A stretch of 64,000 nucleotides of DNA from Lachnospiraceae bacterium (GCA_017427415.1 JAFRSU010000047.1:62001-126000); one strand, 5' to 3'. Counted from the first letter of the stretch, positions 46,858 to 56,516 are shown. The notes: generated by a model not told the origin, from the letters alone. Translations and numbers: made by a program.

Positions 46858-49800
46858 TTAATAATCACCATAGCTTGGCAGACCGAATTCGTTTCGTTTT
46901 CTGACAATCTCGTCATCGATAAGTCTTGAGTAGTCAATGATGGTCTCACGTGTATCATCTCTGTCGTTGATGACCTTACGTACTGCATTTGCTATATGAC
47001 GTCCGGTGAAGTAACCGCCGGGAACTTCTCGTATACCCTTTGTATGTGACCATGCTTCATCAAGTACCTTAACATTTTCAGCACTCCATGAAAGGTTCTT
47101 GAAGGCCTTTCTGTTAGCTGTTGCATATCTTGCGGAAGCACCAAGTAAAGCTTCGATCTCACGTCCGAAACGTGTCTGTGTATCTTCACTTACCCACCAC
47201 TTCATGAACTCCCAACCGTCTGCCTTGATCTTCTCATCGTCGGTTGCGATCATCATGGTTGAACTTCCTGCAATAAATGCTGAGTAATCAATGTACTCTT
47301 CACCGTTTTCATCTGTTCTTATAGTACCGGGTACTAAGGTGAAGTCCCAAAGACCTCTGATCTCAGGTGCGGAAACCATAAGTGTGTTATATAACGAATA
47401 AGGTGAAACGATAATAGGCATTTCGCCCTGACGGAAACGGGTTGTTGCATCGTAGATAGTAGGAAGACCGTAATCATTGAAGAATCTTACATACATATCG
47501 AATGCAGCCATACCTGCTTCGTCATTTACTATTGTCTTTGTACCTCTCTCGTTGTACATGTCACCGCCGTACTGATAAAGCAGTGTGAAGTACAGTGAAA
47601 GGTCGGGGCTTGTTGACATGATAGCCGTTGATGCTGTACCTGTTGAGCTTGAACCTGCTGCTGAAGGAATACCAACAGAAAGGTTGTTACCCTGAATGGT
47701 AGGAAGCATTTCGATAACTTCTTTCCATGTCTTGGGAGGTTTAGCATCGCCTACGCTGATGCCGGTTGTAGGATCCTGTGTCTCAGGATCGTCCTCTGTA
47801 TAAACAAAGCCAAGTTCCTGTAAGATGTCCTTACGATAGAACATAACGTTGAATGTCTGTGTCTCAGGAAGACCGTAGATACCGGTATGTCCGTTCTCGT
47901 CTACCAACTTATACTGCTCATACGAGCTCTCGGTAAATGTATCGGGATTAAGTACTTCCTGCCAGTCAGCAAACTGTGTAATATCTTCTGCGGCACCACG
48001 GAGTGCGTAGTTAACAGGCTGATCGGAACCAACTGATAAAACTACGTCGGGACCACGGTTAGCCATAACCGCATTCAGCAGTGAACCTGCCATAACTATT
48101 TCTACGTTAACCGGGATGCCGGTCTCTGGTGTAAACGAGTCATCGATCATTGTCTTTAAGATAGTACCCTGATCACGACCTGTGGTAACCCAAACCTTAA
48201 GTACTTCGCCGTCGTTGTAAACATCACCGACTGAGTTGTAATCTACAAAGAAGGAAGCAACGAAGGACTTAACTTCATGCCAAGCCTTTGTTATGAAATT
48301 TTCACTGTCACTGTCAGGCTCAGTGTTGATACCGTTTACTACAAGGTAGTCAACATCAAGCTTAGTAGATGTAAGGTTAAGTGTTGAAGTACCAAGTGAT
48401 GTAATGTTATCCTTAAATGTTGTAAACTCAACTGTGATCTTCTGAGGCTTCTCAAGGAAACGCTCAAGCTGCTGTGCAAGTGTCTGTGCGGGAGCTATGT
48501 TCTCTGCTTTCTGTCCGCTGTATGCAACATAGTCATCAACTATCTTGTACAGACGCTTCATTTCAAGTTCCATAGCTTCGATTACCTGAGGATAAACCTT
48601 CTCGATGTGGTAATCACGGTACTGGTCAGGGCTTACACCTGTATAAACAAGGATCTTTCTGTAAATCTGGTTAAGTCTGAATGTTGAATCCTCGATCTGC
48701 TGAAGGATATCACCGAGGTCACCCATGGTTGCTTCAAGTCTGATAGTGTGGGTTCCTTTTTCAAGCCAGAAGTAATAAGGATTCTCATCATCCTTGCCAA
48801 GGGTCTTTACTTCCCAGTTGTTGTCATAACTGAATGAAACCTGCTCCAATTCCTTGAAAGGAACTTCGCCGTCAATGTAGATCTTACGGTTAGATACGTT
48901 ACCTCTTGAGTAGTTCTGACGTGCTTTAATGGTTAAGTTATAGAAGCCGTCCTCGGGAACTTCAAAATTCCACTCAATCCACTGGCCGTTGATATTCCAT
49001 GACTCACCGCCAATATAGTTAAGTACGGTAGTGGTTACGCTGTTGGGCTGTGTACTGGGTGACGATCTGTCATATTTAGCATAAAGTGATGATTCGGAAC
49101 GAATTGTTGAATCCTCGCCCTGAATTACACTTAAGTAATTCTTTGCGGTATCGGATGTAGAACCGGGATTATGAGAGTTATACATTGTATTGTAATACTG
49201 ATCATAAGTAGGTCGGTCAAGAACAGGAGTAAGAGCAAGCTTCTTAATAGCCATGGGCTCGTTCTCACTACCTAAAGTTATAGTATTGTTGCCTGCATTG
49301 AAATAGAACATATAAGGCTGCGCAATGTAGCCTCTGTCATCCTGTAACCAGGTATTCTGCCAATCAAAAACTTCCATCTGGGAAGGTCTGATCTCATTGC
49401 CCTGGTTATCGATCTTCTTTTCGCCGTTGTTAGTCCAGATTCTGGTGAAGGCCAGATTCTTTGCATCAAGGAAAGGCTGCTCTCCATTGATCTGAAGTGA
49501 TCTTTCTGCCGAAATACCATGCGACTTCGGTAAAAGATACTCAAGATAAATATTATAAAAACCAGCCTGAGGAACATTGACGTTCCATGTAACTATTGAC
49601 CCAACATCCGTAAGTATAGCCCCTGCGACAGCCTTTTCGCCGGTATATGTTGTAACCTCACCGGAACCTGTAACCTGGTAGCTGCCCAAGTTTACCTCTA
49701 CGGTATTATTGGGTTTTGCAGCATTGGGATATTTAAGAACATACTGCTTGTATGTTCCCGTTCTCTCCATTCCCTCAACTTCAACGTCAAGATTGGTGCC

Positions 49801-49932
49801 GGCATACTTTTCGGCATAGTTCTTGACGGGTCTCAAAGAAAGAAGCACGAGAATGGCAATAATTACCACTACTACTGCTACTGCAATGATGATTTTTTTG
49901 TTTCTTGCGCTGTTGGCCTTCTTCTTTTTCAT
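46858..49932 (-). CDS. Giant membrane-anchored binding protein with two carbohydrate-binding-like domains
   Basis: 1024 residues. Residues 12-36 form an uncleaved-looking membrane anchor (IIIAVAVVVVIIAILVLL), not a lipobox. Two beta-sandwich units resembling CBM6/35-type modules (about 55-250 and 270-420; ends FNAGNNTITL and WLEKGTHTIRL) precede a helical linker. The C-terminal half (about 585-1020) is a family-1 solute-binding domain. It is the first gene of the large operon and is roughly twice the usual length of such proteins. It probably captures polysaccharide chains by its modules and delivers oligosaccharide to the first permease pair. Confidence 0.85.
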   Translation of the reverse strand: MKKKKANSARNKKIIIAVAVVVVIIAILVLLSLRPVKNYAEKYAGTNLDVEVEGMERTGTYKQYVLKYPNAAKPNNTVEVNLGSYQVTGSGEVTTYTGEKAVAGAILTDVGSIVTWNVNVPQAGFYNIYLEYLLPKSHGISAERSLQINGEQPFLDAKNLAFTRIWTNNGEKKIDNQGNEIRPSQMEVFDWQNTWLQDDRGYIAQPYMFYFNAGNNTITLGSENEPMAIKKLALTPVLDRPTYDQYYNTMYNSHNPGSTSDTAKNYLSVIQGEDSTIRSESSLYAKYDRSSPSTQPNSVTTTVLNYIGGESWNINGQWIEWNFEVPEDGFYNLTIKARQNYSRGNVSNRKIYIDGEVPFKELEQVSFSYDNNWEVKTLGKDDENPYYFWLEKGTHTIRLEATMGDLGDILQQIEDSTFRLNQIYRKILVYTGVSPDQYRDYHIEKVYPQVIEAMELEMKRLYKIVDDYVAYSGQKAENIAPAQTLAQQLERFLEKPQKITVEFTTFKDNITSLGTSTLNLTSTKLDVDYLVVNGINTEPDSDSENFITKAWHEVKSFVASFFVDYNSVGDVYNDGEVLKVWVTTGRDQGTILKTMIDDSFTPETGIPVNVEIVMAGSLLNAVMANRGPDVVLSVGSDQPVNYALRGAAEDITQFADWQEVLNPDTFTESSYEQYKLVDENGHTGIYGLPETQTFNVMFYRKDILQELGFVYTEDDPETQDPTTGISVGDAKPPKTWKEVIEMLPTIQGNNLSVGIPSAAGSSSTGTASTAIMSTSPDLSLYFTLLYQYGGDMYNERGTKTIVNDEAGMAAFDMYVRFFNDYGLPTIYDATTRFRQGEMPIIVSPYSLYNTLMVSAPEIRGLWDFTLVPGTIRTDENGEEYIDYSAFIAGSSTMMIATDDEKIKADGWEFMKWWVSEDTQTRFGREIEALLGASARYATANRKAFKNLSWSAENVKVLDEAWSHTKGIREVPGGYFTGRHIANAVRKVINDRDDTRETIIDYSRLIDDEIVRKRNEFGLPSYGDY

Positions 49933-49976
49933 AGCAACCTCGTAATTGAAAAAATTGTTTTAATTTTCTTCATATA

Positions 49977-50005
49977 AATATACAACAAAATTAAAAAAAT
50001 GTAAA
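49977..50005 (-). promoter_or_regulatory. Sigma-A type promoter for the large carbohydrate operon
   Basis: TTTACA, 17-nt T-rich spacer, TATATT on the minus strand, about 45 nt upstream of the giant binding protein start. It lies in the AT-rich 236-bp gap before aroF. Confidence 0.68.
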
Positions 50006-50168
50006 TAAATTTGTTGCAATTTTTACCATAATAAACATTCTAATAATTTACTGTTAAATGTGCTTACCGAATATTGCTTACCTTTATACTCAAATTGCTT
50101 TTGATTTGTTCATGTCTTACAAATCAAGGCTTATAGGTCTAAAATGAGATTGTGCACATTTAATACAT

Positions 50169-51194
50169 TTAATATTCTGACAATTCCATTATCAGGTCCT
50201 TGGATTTATCCCATCCGAGACATGCATCGGTTATGGATTTTCCGTATACTCCCTCTCCGATCTTCTGGGCTCCGTCCTCTATATAACTTTCAACCAGAAA
50301 ACCTTTTATAAACGAAGTAAGATTGGGATTGTGCTTTCTGTAATTCATTACCTCCCGGATAATCCTGGGCTGTTCAAACGGATTCTTTCCGGAATTGGCA
50401 TGATTGGAATCGATTATGACTCCGGGGTTTTCAAGTCCGCTTCCCGCATAAAGCTCGATCACATTCATGACGTCTTCATAATGATAGTTTGGAACCGATC
50501 TGCCTTTACTGTTGGTAAAGCCCCTTAGTACCGCGTGAGCATACGGATTCCCATATGAATGCACTGCCCAGCCTCTGTACAGGAATGAATGCTTATGCTG
50601 TGCCGCATGTATCGCATTGATCATGACAGTCAGGTCGCCGCCTGTCGGATTCTTCATGCCGCACGGTACTTCAAGTCCGCTTGCCACAAGCCTGTGCTGC
50701 TGGTTCTCAACGCTTCTCGCACCGACCGTCACATACCCGAGTATATCATCGAGATACCTGTAATTCTCCGGATAAAGCATCTCGTCCGCAGTAGCAAAGC
50801 CGGTCTCCTTCACCACCTTCATATGTATGTCCCTGGTGGCTATGATGCCCTTAAACAGATCGGGCTTCTCCGAAGGATCCGGCTGGTGCAGAAGCCCCTT
50901 ATATCCGTCTCCCGTTGTACGCGGCTTATTGGTAAAAACACGCGGTACGATAAGTATTTTCTTTTTTACCTTTTCCTGGATACTTTTAAGTCTTCCTATA
51001 TAATCAAGCACGCTGTCCTCGTTGTCTGCCGAACATGGCCCGATTATAAGCAGAAGCCTTTTGTCATCCCCGGAAATGATGTTCTTTATCTGTGCCCTCC
51101 TGTCCTCGATGACCTCACGCATATCATCGGTCAGCGGGAACATCTTTTTGACCTCCATCGGGATGGTCAGTTTTTTTTCAAAATCTACGTTCAT
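50169..51194 (-). CDS. aroF: 3-deoxy-7-phosphoheptulonate synthase (DAHP synthase, class I)
   Basis: 341 residues. Motifs of the AroF/AroG/AroH type are complete: IIGPCSADN, KPRTTGDGYKG, GARSVENQQHR and GLENPGVIIDSNHANSGKNP (metal and substrate sites). It condenses phosphoenolpyruvate and erythrose-4-phosphate at the entry of the aromatic pathway. Feedback type (Phe, Tyr or Trp) cannot be told; the symbol aroF is nominal. It is monocistronic. Confidence 0.93.
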   Translation of the reverse strand: MNVDFEKKLTIPMEVKKMFPLTDDMREVIEDRRAQIKNIISGDDKRLLLIIGPCSADNEDSVLDYIGRLKSIQEKVKKKILIVPRVFTNKPRTTGDGYKGLLHQPDPSEKPDLFKGIIATRDIHMKVVKETGFATADEMLYPENYRYLDDILGYVTVGARSVENQQHRLVASGLEVPCGMKNPTGGDLTVMINAIHAAQHKHSFLYRGWAVHSYGNPYAHAVLRGFTNSKGRSVPNYHYEDVMNVIELYAGSGLENPGVIIDSNHANSGKNPFEQPRIIREVMNYRKHNPNLTSFIKGFLVESYIEDGAQKIGEGVYGKSITDACLGWDKSKDLIMELSEY

Positions 51195-51309
51195 TTATCT
51201 ATCCGTTTTCTGTTACTTTTTCGCATACATAAGTCCCGCAAAACACATATGCCTTAATATATATCGGCACTTTTCTTTAAAGACAACAGACTTGCGAAAT
51301 AGTAACCAT

Positions 51310-51352
51310 ATTTCACATTAATTTCACAAATTATATTCTATCAAATTTCACA
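51310..51352. promoter_or_regulatory. Three ATTTCACA repeats over the aroF promoter region
   Basis: Three exact copies of ATTTCACA start at 51310, 51321 and 51345. On the minus strand they flank a TATAAT at 51335-51330: one copy in the spacer region, two just downstream of the -10. This could be a binding array for an aromatic-pathway repressor; the regulator is unknown. Confidence 0.4.
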
Positions 51353-51383
51353 AAAAAAGGCAATAGAAATTGTTGATTTTTTA

Positions 51384-51425
51384 CAAAAAAATTTCCGTGG
51401 CGGAAACCCGTCACGGAAATTTTGT
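51384..51425 (-). terminator. Terminator of nifJ
   Basis: AAATTTCCGTGACGG...CCACGGAAATTT followed by a T run on the minus strand, about 40 bp after the nifJ stop codon. Confidence 0.82.
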
Positions 51426-51465
51426 AAACATTGCACATTTTTTACGTTTCTTTTTCTACATCCTG

Positions 51466-54400
51466 TTATTTGTAGAGCTCAACCAGCTTCATAAGGTGAT
51501 CGTATCTAGCCTTAGCAGCGGTCTCAGACTCAGCAAAGAGCTTCTCTGCTCTCTCAGGGAACTTAACCTTAAGCGAGGTATATCTGGTCTCGTTGTTAAG
51601 GAAGCCCTGGTATGAGCCGTCACCCTCTTTGGATGTAAGGGTGAAAGGATTCTTGCCTTCAGCCTTAAGCTGAGGATTGAAGCTGAACAGATTCCAGTAG
51701 CCTGCTGCAACAGCCTTCTTCATCTCATCCTGGCAATGGTTCATGCCGCCCTTAACTCCGTGGAGCTCACAAGGTGCGTAGCCGATGATAAGTGAAGGTC
51801 CGTTGTAAGCCTCAGCCTCAGTCAGAACCTTAACAGCCTGTGCAGGGTTAGCACCAAGAGCGATCTGTGCTACATATACGTAACCGTAGCTCATAGCGAT
51901 CTCAGCAAGTGACTTCTTGCCGATCTCCTTACCTGCTGCTGCGAACTGACAAACCTCACCGATATTGGAAGCCTTTGAAGCCTGTCCGCCTGTATTTGAA
52001 TACATTTCTGTATCGAATACGAATACGTTTACATTCTCGCCGGATGCAAGTACATGATCAAGTCCGCCGAAGCCGATATCATATGCCCATCCGTCACCGC
52101 CGAAGATCCATACGGACTTCTTTGACAGATACTGCTTCTTCTCAAGGATTTCTTTTGAAAGCTCACAGCCCTTCTTAGCTGCTGCTTCAAGTTCCTTAAC
52201 AAGAGCCTTAGCTGCTGCAGGATTCTCCTTGGTTGAATCCTTTGTCTCTAAGAACTTAGCGATAGCATCCTTTAATGACTTGGAAGCCTTAGCATTGCCA
52301 GCAAGTTCATTTAATTTAGCGATAGCCTGGTCACGGAGAACCTTCTGTCCTAAGTACATACCGAGACCATGCTCAGCATTATCCTCGAACAGTGAGTTAG
52401 CCCATGCAGGACCCTGCTTGCTATCTTTATTAACTGTGAAAGGTGATGTTGCTGCAGGACCGCCCCAGATTGAAGAACATCCGGTAGCGTTCGAGATGAA
52501 CATCTGCTCACCGAAGAGCTGAGTGATAAGTCTTGCATAAGAAGTCTCAGCACAGCCTGCACATGAGCCTGAGAACTCAAGAAGGGGCTGATTGAACTGT
52601 GAACCCTTAACGGTATTCTCAGCAGGAGCCTCATCCTTACGTCCTACGTTAGCTACTAAGTAATCCCATATAGGCTGCTCATCAAGCTGTGTCTCCTGAG
52701 GAACCATCTTGATAGCCTGAACTGCAGGAGGACAAACGGTAACACACTCGCCGCATCCCATACAATCAAGAGGAGATACGCTCATGGTGAACTTATACTT
52801 GCCTGCCTTAGGCTTTGTATCAGCAAGCTTGATGTTCTTAGGAGCTGCCTTAACTTCCTTCTCATCAAGCATGTAAGGACGGATTGTTGCATGTGAACAT
52901 ACAAATGCACAGTTGTTACACTGGATACACTTTGCAGCATCCCACTCGGGAACCATAACTGCTGTTCCACGTTTCTCGTATGCAGCTGCGCCGAGTTCGA
53001 ACTGTCCGTCTGCTCTGTCTGCGAATGCAGATACAGGAAGGTTATCACCATCCATAAGAGCGATAGGATTCATAAGCTTCTCTACCATCTCTACTGTCTC
53101 GGGACGGCCTGTAAGCTTCTTAGCCTTAGGATCAGCCTTAGGCTTAGCCCATGAAGCAGGTACCTTTACAAGGTGAAGGGCATCCTTACCTGCGTCGATA
53201 GCCTTGCAGTTCATGTCTACGATATCCTGACCCTTCTTGGAGAACTTAGCTACAACCTTCTCCTTCATGTACTTGATAGCCTCATCAGCGGGAAGTACAT
53301 TTGCAAGTGTGAAGAATGCAGACTGAAGAACTGTAGATGTTCTCTTTCCAAGACCGATCTTGCCTGCGATATCAACAGCGTCAACTGTATAAACCTTGAT
53401 ATTGTTCTCAGCGATATACTTCTTTGCTTCAGCATTAAGCTTCTCGCCTAACTCCTTATCATCCCACTGGCAGTTGATAAGGAAGATTCCACCGGGCTTA
53501 ACGTCCTGAACCATCTTGTAACCCTTAACGATGTAGCTCTGGTTGTGGCAAGCTACAAGGTCTGCCTGGTTGATGTAGTAAGGGCTCTTGATAGGCTTGT
53601 CACCGAATCTTAAATGAGAAATTGTGATACCGCCTGTCTTCTTTGAGTCATACTGGAAGTATGCCTGGATATATTTATCGGTGTGGTCACCGATGATCTT
53701 TGTCGAATCCTTGTTAGCACCAACAGTACCGTCACCGCCGATACCCCAGAACTTACATTCAACGGTACCCTTAGCGGATGTGATAGGTGCGGGCTTCTCC
53801 TCAGGAAGTGAAAGGTTGGTAACGTCATCTACGATACCGATGGTAAATCTCTTCTTGGGATTAGCCTTCTTTAACTCCTTGTAGATAGCGAATACTGACG
53901 AAGGAGGAGTATCCTTTGAACCAAGTCCGTAACGTCCGCCTGCAAGAGTGATATCGCTAAGACCGGCCTCAAGGAGGGTTGTAGCAACATCAAGGTAAAG
54001 AGGCTCGCCGAGTGATCCGGGCTCTTTTGTTCTGTCAAGTACTGCGATCTTCTTAACGGTCTTAGGAAGAACCTTTAAGAATGCCTTAGAAACCCAAGGT
54101 CTGTAAAGTCTTACCTTGATAAGGCCGACCTTCTGCTTCTTAGCTGTTAAGTAATCTATAACTTCTTCTGCAACATCACAGATAGAACCCATAGCTACGA
54201 TAACTCTGTCTGCATCGGGAGCACCATAGTAGTTGAAGAGGTCATACTTGGTACCAAGCTTCTTGTTTACCATCTTCATGTACTTGGATACTACTGCGGG
54301 AAGTGCCTCGTATACAGGGTTGCATGCCTCACGATGCTGGAAGAATACGTCACCGTTCTCATGAGAACCACGCATAGCGGGCTTCTCGGGATTAAGTGCA

Positions 54401-55020
54401 TGAGCACGGAAAGCTTCTACTGCTTCCATATTAAGCATATCCTTAAGGTCTGCATAATCCCATGTCTCGATCTTCTGGATCTCATGAGATGTACGGAAAC
54501 CGTCGAAGAAGTTAAGGAAAGGAACCTTGCCTTCGATAGCTGAAAGATGAGCTACTGCTGAAAGGTCCATAACTTCCTGGGGATTGGTCTCAGCGAGCAT
54601 AGCGAAACCTGTCTGACGGCAAGCGTAAACATCGCTGTGATCACCGAAGATGTTAAGTGACTGTGTAGCTACTGTACGTGCTGATACATCGAATACGCAG
54701 GGAAGCTGCTCGCCTGCGATCTTGTACATATTAGGGATCATCAGAAGAAGACCCTGTGATGCTGTAAATGTAGTAGTGATTGCACCTGCTGCAAGTGAGC
54801 CGTGTACGGTACCTGCTGCACCAGCCTCTGACTGCATCTCAACAACCTTTACCTGGTTGCCGAATACGTTCTTACGACCTGCTGCTGACCACTGGTCAAC
54901 CTGATCTGCCATAGGGCTGGAAGGTGTGATGGGGTAAATAGCTGCTACGTCTGTAAACGCATACGCAACGTGAGCTGCAGCTGTATTACCGTCCATAGAT
55001 AATTTTGCTCTTTTGGACAT
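51466..55020 (-). CDS. nifJ: Pyruvate:ferredoxin (flavodoxin) oxidoreductase, single-chain
   Basis: 1184 residues, the full one-chain PFOR. Domain order: pyruvate-binding domain I (YPITPSSPMADQ near residue 30), domain II, gamma-like region, a 2[4Fe-4S] ferredoxin domain (CIQCNNCAFVC and CMGCGECVTVC, about residues 690-750) and the TPP domain with SCAGCAETSYARL, NATGCSSIWGG and GGDGWAYDIGFGG. It makes acetyl-CoA, CO2 and reduced ferredoxin, the central electron-producing step of fermentation and a source for hydrogenase or Rnf. A strong AAAGGAGG site precedes the start. Confidence 0.96.
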   Translation of the reverse strand: MSKRAKLSMDGNTAAAHVAYAFTDVAAIYPITPSSPMADQVDQWSAAGRKNVFGNQVKVVEMQSEAGAAGTVHGSLAAGAITTTFTASQGLLLMIPNMYKIAGEQLPCVFDVSARTVATQSLNIFGDHSDVYACRQTGFAMLAETNPQEVMDLSAVAHLSAIEGKVPFLNFFDGFRTSHEIQKIETWDYADLKDMLNMEAVEAFRAHALNPEKPAMRGSHENGDVFFQHREACNPVYEALPAVVSKYMKMVNKKLGTKYDLFNYYGAPDADRVIVAMGSICDVAEEVIDYLTAKKQKVGLIKVRLYRPWVSKAFLKVLPKTVKKIAVLDRTKEPGSLGEPLYLDVATTLLEAGLSDITLAGGRYGLGSKDTPPSSVFAIYKELKKANPKKRFTIGIVDDVTNLSLPEEKPAPITSAKGTVECKFWGIGGDGTVGANKDSTKIIGDHTDKYIQAYFQYDSKKTGGITISHLRFGDKPIKSPYYINQADLVACHNQSYIVKGYKMVQDVKPGGIFLINCQWDDKELGEKLNAEAKKYIAENNIKVYTVDAVDIAGKIGLGKRTSTVLQSAFFTLANVLPADEAIKYMKEKVVAKFSKKGQDIVDMNCKAIDAGKDALHLVKVPASWAKPKADPKAKKLTGRPETVEMVEKLMNPIALMDGDNLPVSAFADRADGQFELGAAAYEKRGTAVMVPEWDAAKCIQCNNCAFVCSHATIRPYMLDEKEVKAAPKNIKLADTKPKAGKYKFTMSVSPLDCMGCGECVTVCPPAVQAIKMVPQETQLDEQPIWDYLVANVGRKDEAPAENTVKGSQFNQPLLEFSGSCAGCAETSYARLITQLFGEQMFISNATGCSSIWGGPAATSPFTVNKDSKQGPAWANSLFEDNAEHGLGMYLGQKVLRDQAIAKLNELAGNAKASKSLKDAIAKFLETKDSTKENPAAAKALVKELEAAAKKGCELSKEILEKKQYLSKKSVWIFGGDGWAYDIGFGGLDHVLASGENVNVFVFDTEMYSNTGGQASKASNIGEVCQFAAAGKEIGKKSLAEIAMSYGYVYVAQIALGANPAQAVKVLTEAEAYNGPSLIIGYAPCELHGVKGGMNHCQDEMKKAVAAGYWNLFSFNPQLKAEGKNPFTLTSKEGDGSYQGFLNNETRYTSLKVKFPERAEKLFAESETAAKARYDHLMKLVELYK

Positions 55021-55090
55021 ATGAGACCTCCTTTGAATTTAGGGGCATGGTTTTTGGGCATAATAATCCCTTAACCGCCCAATTAGAATT

Positions 55091-55119
55091 ATTTTAACAT
55101 CACTTCGTAAAAAATGCAA
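55091..55119 (-). promoter_or_regulatory. Promoter for nifJ
   Basis: TTGCAT, 17-nt spacer, TAAAAT on the minus strand, about 70 nt before the start codon. The leader between is GC-rich near the gene. Confidence 0.55.
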
Positions 55120-55147
55120 TGCTTTTTATAAATCTTTTTTCTTTGAC

Positions 55148-55391
55148 GGGGAGGCGGATTGTCCCACGGGATATGACCCGTCTTCGCTTGCGCAGGGATA
55201 TGCTTAACGCCATTATACTCATCTCCACTTCGGACGCTTGCAAGCGTGCCTCCGCTTGATACCGGAGGCACTTGTGCTGCGCTCAAAAACCGTTTCAGTT
55301 AAACGGTTTTTGCCTCGTTACAATGAGTTTACTGTCGTTGCATATCCTCTGCCGCTTTATGGTCATATCCCGTGGAACAATCCGCCTCCCC
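55148..55391. repeat. 244-bp palindrome with 31-bp near-perfect arms
   Basis: The left arm (55148-55178, GGGGAGGCGGATTGT...GGATATGACC) and right arm (55361-55391) match with one mismatch in 31. Inner parts continue to pair more loosely (GGATATGC and AACG blocks). In the middle are hairpins GCCTCCG/CGGAGGC and AAAACCGTTT/AAACGGTTTT. It holds no convincing gene and lies in the 519-bp gap between nifJ and the secreted protein gene; the rest of the gap is AT-rich with the two promoters. It may be a mobile miniature element or a structured RNA. Confidence 0.82.
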
Positions 55392-55460
55392 TGTTTCTGA
55401 AAAACAGAAAAAGAATACCTTGATTTTATATAAAATTGAATTAATAATATTATATTTTAA

Positions 55461-55489
55461 TAGACGATAAATTCATTTTATGATATAAT
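55461..55489 (+). promoter_or_regulatory. Promoter for the secreted Fn3 protein gene
   Basis: TAGACG, 17-nt spacer, perfect TATAAT on the plus strand, about 50 nt before the start codon, which has an AGGAGG site. Confidence 0.6.
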
Positions 55490-55539
55490 AATTACATATT
55501 AGTGTTCATTTATTTCAATATATAATAGGAGGTAATTTT

Positions 55540-56472
55540 ATGGGGTTTAAAAAGTTTTGTTCACTGACACTTATCGCTGCTCTTTTTATCTCTCTTCTTT
55601 CATTTATAGCAAGTGATGTCGAAGCCAAAGCTGCTTCATCGGGATTATGGCTTTTGACTAATACAAGATATGAAGTAACAGATGATGTTAAAGACGGCGG
55701 CTACTCTTACGATTATTCTTTTAACGGAATTGAAGCGTTGGGCGGATCTAATTATGTTAAATTCACCAAAGACGGTGGCTGGTATGGTGATTATCCCGCA
55801 TCCACATATGGTAAATTTGAATCCACCTGTGAGGTTCCCCCTGAAACGATCAAACCCGGAGAAACTGTAACCTTAAAGATCAAACTTGAAACAGTCTCCT
55901 TTGAAGGCGGTCCGATGGGCATAGATGAATGGTGCTCGGTTAAATTTGATACATCAGGTTTAAATAAGGGGATCGCTTCCGGCGGCAAAAAATATTTTGT
56001 TGACGAAACCGGAGAAGGCGGCCTTAGAGCACATCTTAGTGAAAAGGTATATGGCGGAACACGTACTGTTTCTCAGGTAATTCGTGATAATCCTGTTGAT
56101 GGCGACTCGATTACTATCTACTTTGAGTGTTGGGCCGGAATGTATGCATGGGAATATACATTTAAAGAAGGTGCAATGGTTTCAACGATCACACCTTCAA
56201 AGGCTGCAGTTAAGACTCTTTCGGTAAGCGGTAAAACTCTTACAGTTAAAGCTAAAAAGATAACAAAGAACTGCTCAGGTTATGAATTCGAGATTTCTAC
56301 CGATAAAAAGTTTAAATCGGCTGATTCCAAAACTTCTGCAAAGAACAAAGTTTCATTTAAAAAGTTAACACTTGGTACCAAGTACTATATCAGAGTCAGA
56401 GCATATTACTATGATAACGGAGCAAAGACATACGGAAAGTGGTCTAAAGTTAAATCAATAGTTATATCATAA
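55540..56472 (+). CDS. Secreted protein with C-terminal fibronectin-III-like domain
   Basis: 310 residues. A signal peptide of about 30 residues (cut near VEAKA-AS), an unrecognised beta-rich domain (about 35-205, with repeated aromatic/glycine motifs like GGWYGDYP) and a C-terminal Fn3-like domain (215-310; TLTVKAKKI, KYYIRVRAYYYD). No cell-wall anchor is seen. It is probably an extracellular adhesin or carbohydrate-interacting protein; the N-terminal fold is unknown to me. It is monocistronic. Confidence 0.78.
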   Translation: MGFKKFCSLTLIAALFISLLSFIASDVEAKAASSGLWLLTNTRYEVTDDVKDGGYSYDYSFNGIEALGGSNYVKFTKDGGWYGDYPASTYGKFESTCEVPPETIKPGETVTLKIKLETVSFEGGPMGIDEWCSVKFDTSGLNKGIASGGKKYFVDETGEGGLRAHLSEKVYGGTRTVSQVIRDNPVDGDSITIYFECWAGMYAWEYTFKEGAMVSTITPSKAAVKTLSVSGKTLTVKAKKITKNCSGYEFEISTDKKFKSADSKTSAKNKVSFKKLTLGTKYYIRVRAYYYDNGAKTYGKWSKVKSIVIS

Positions 56473-56476
56473 TAAC

Positions 56477-56516
56477 AATGGGTTAGCCTCCAAAAGACTA
56501 ACCCATTAATTTTTTT
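56477..56516 (+). terminator. Terminator of the secreted protein gene
   Basis: ATGGGTTAG and CTAACCCAT form the stem (loop CCTCCAAAAGA), followed by TAATTTTTTT. It starts 6 bp after the stop codon and may serve the convergent small gene as well. Confidence 0.88.
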
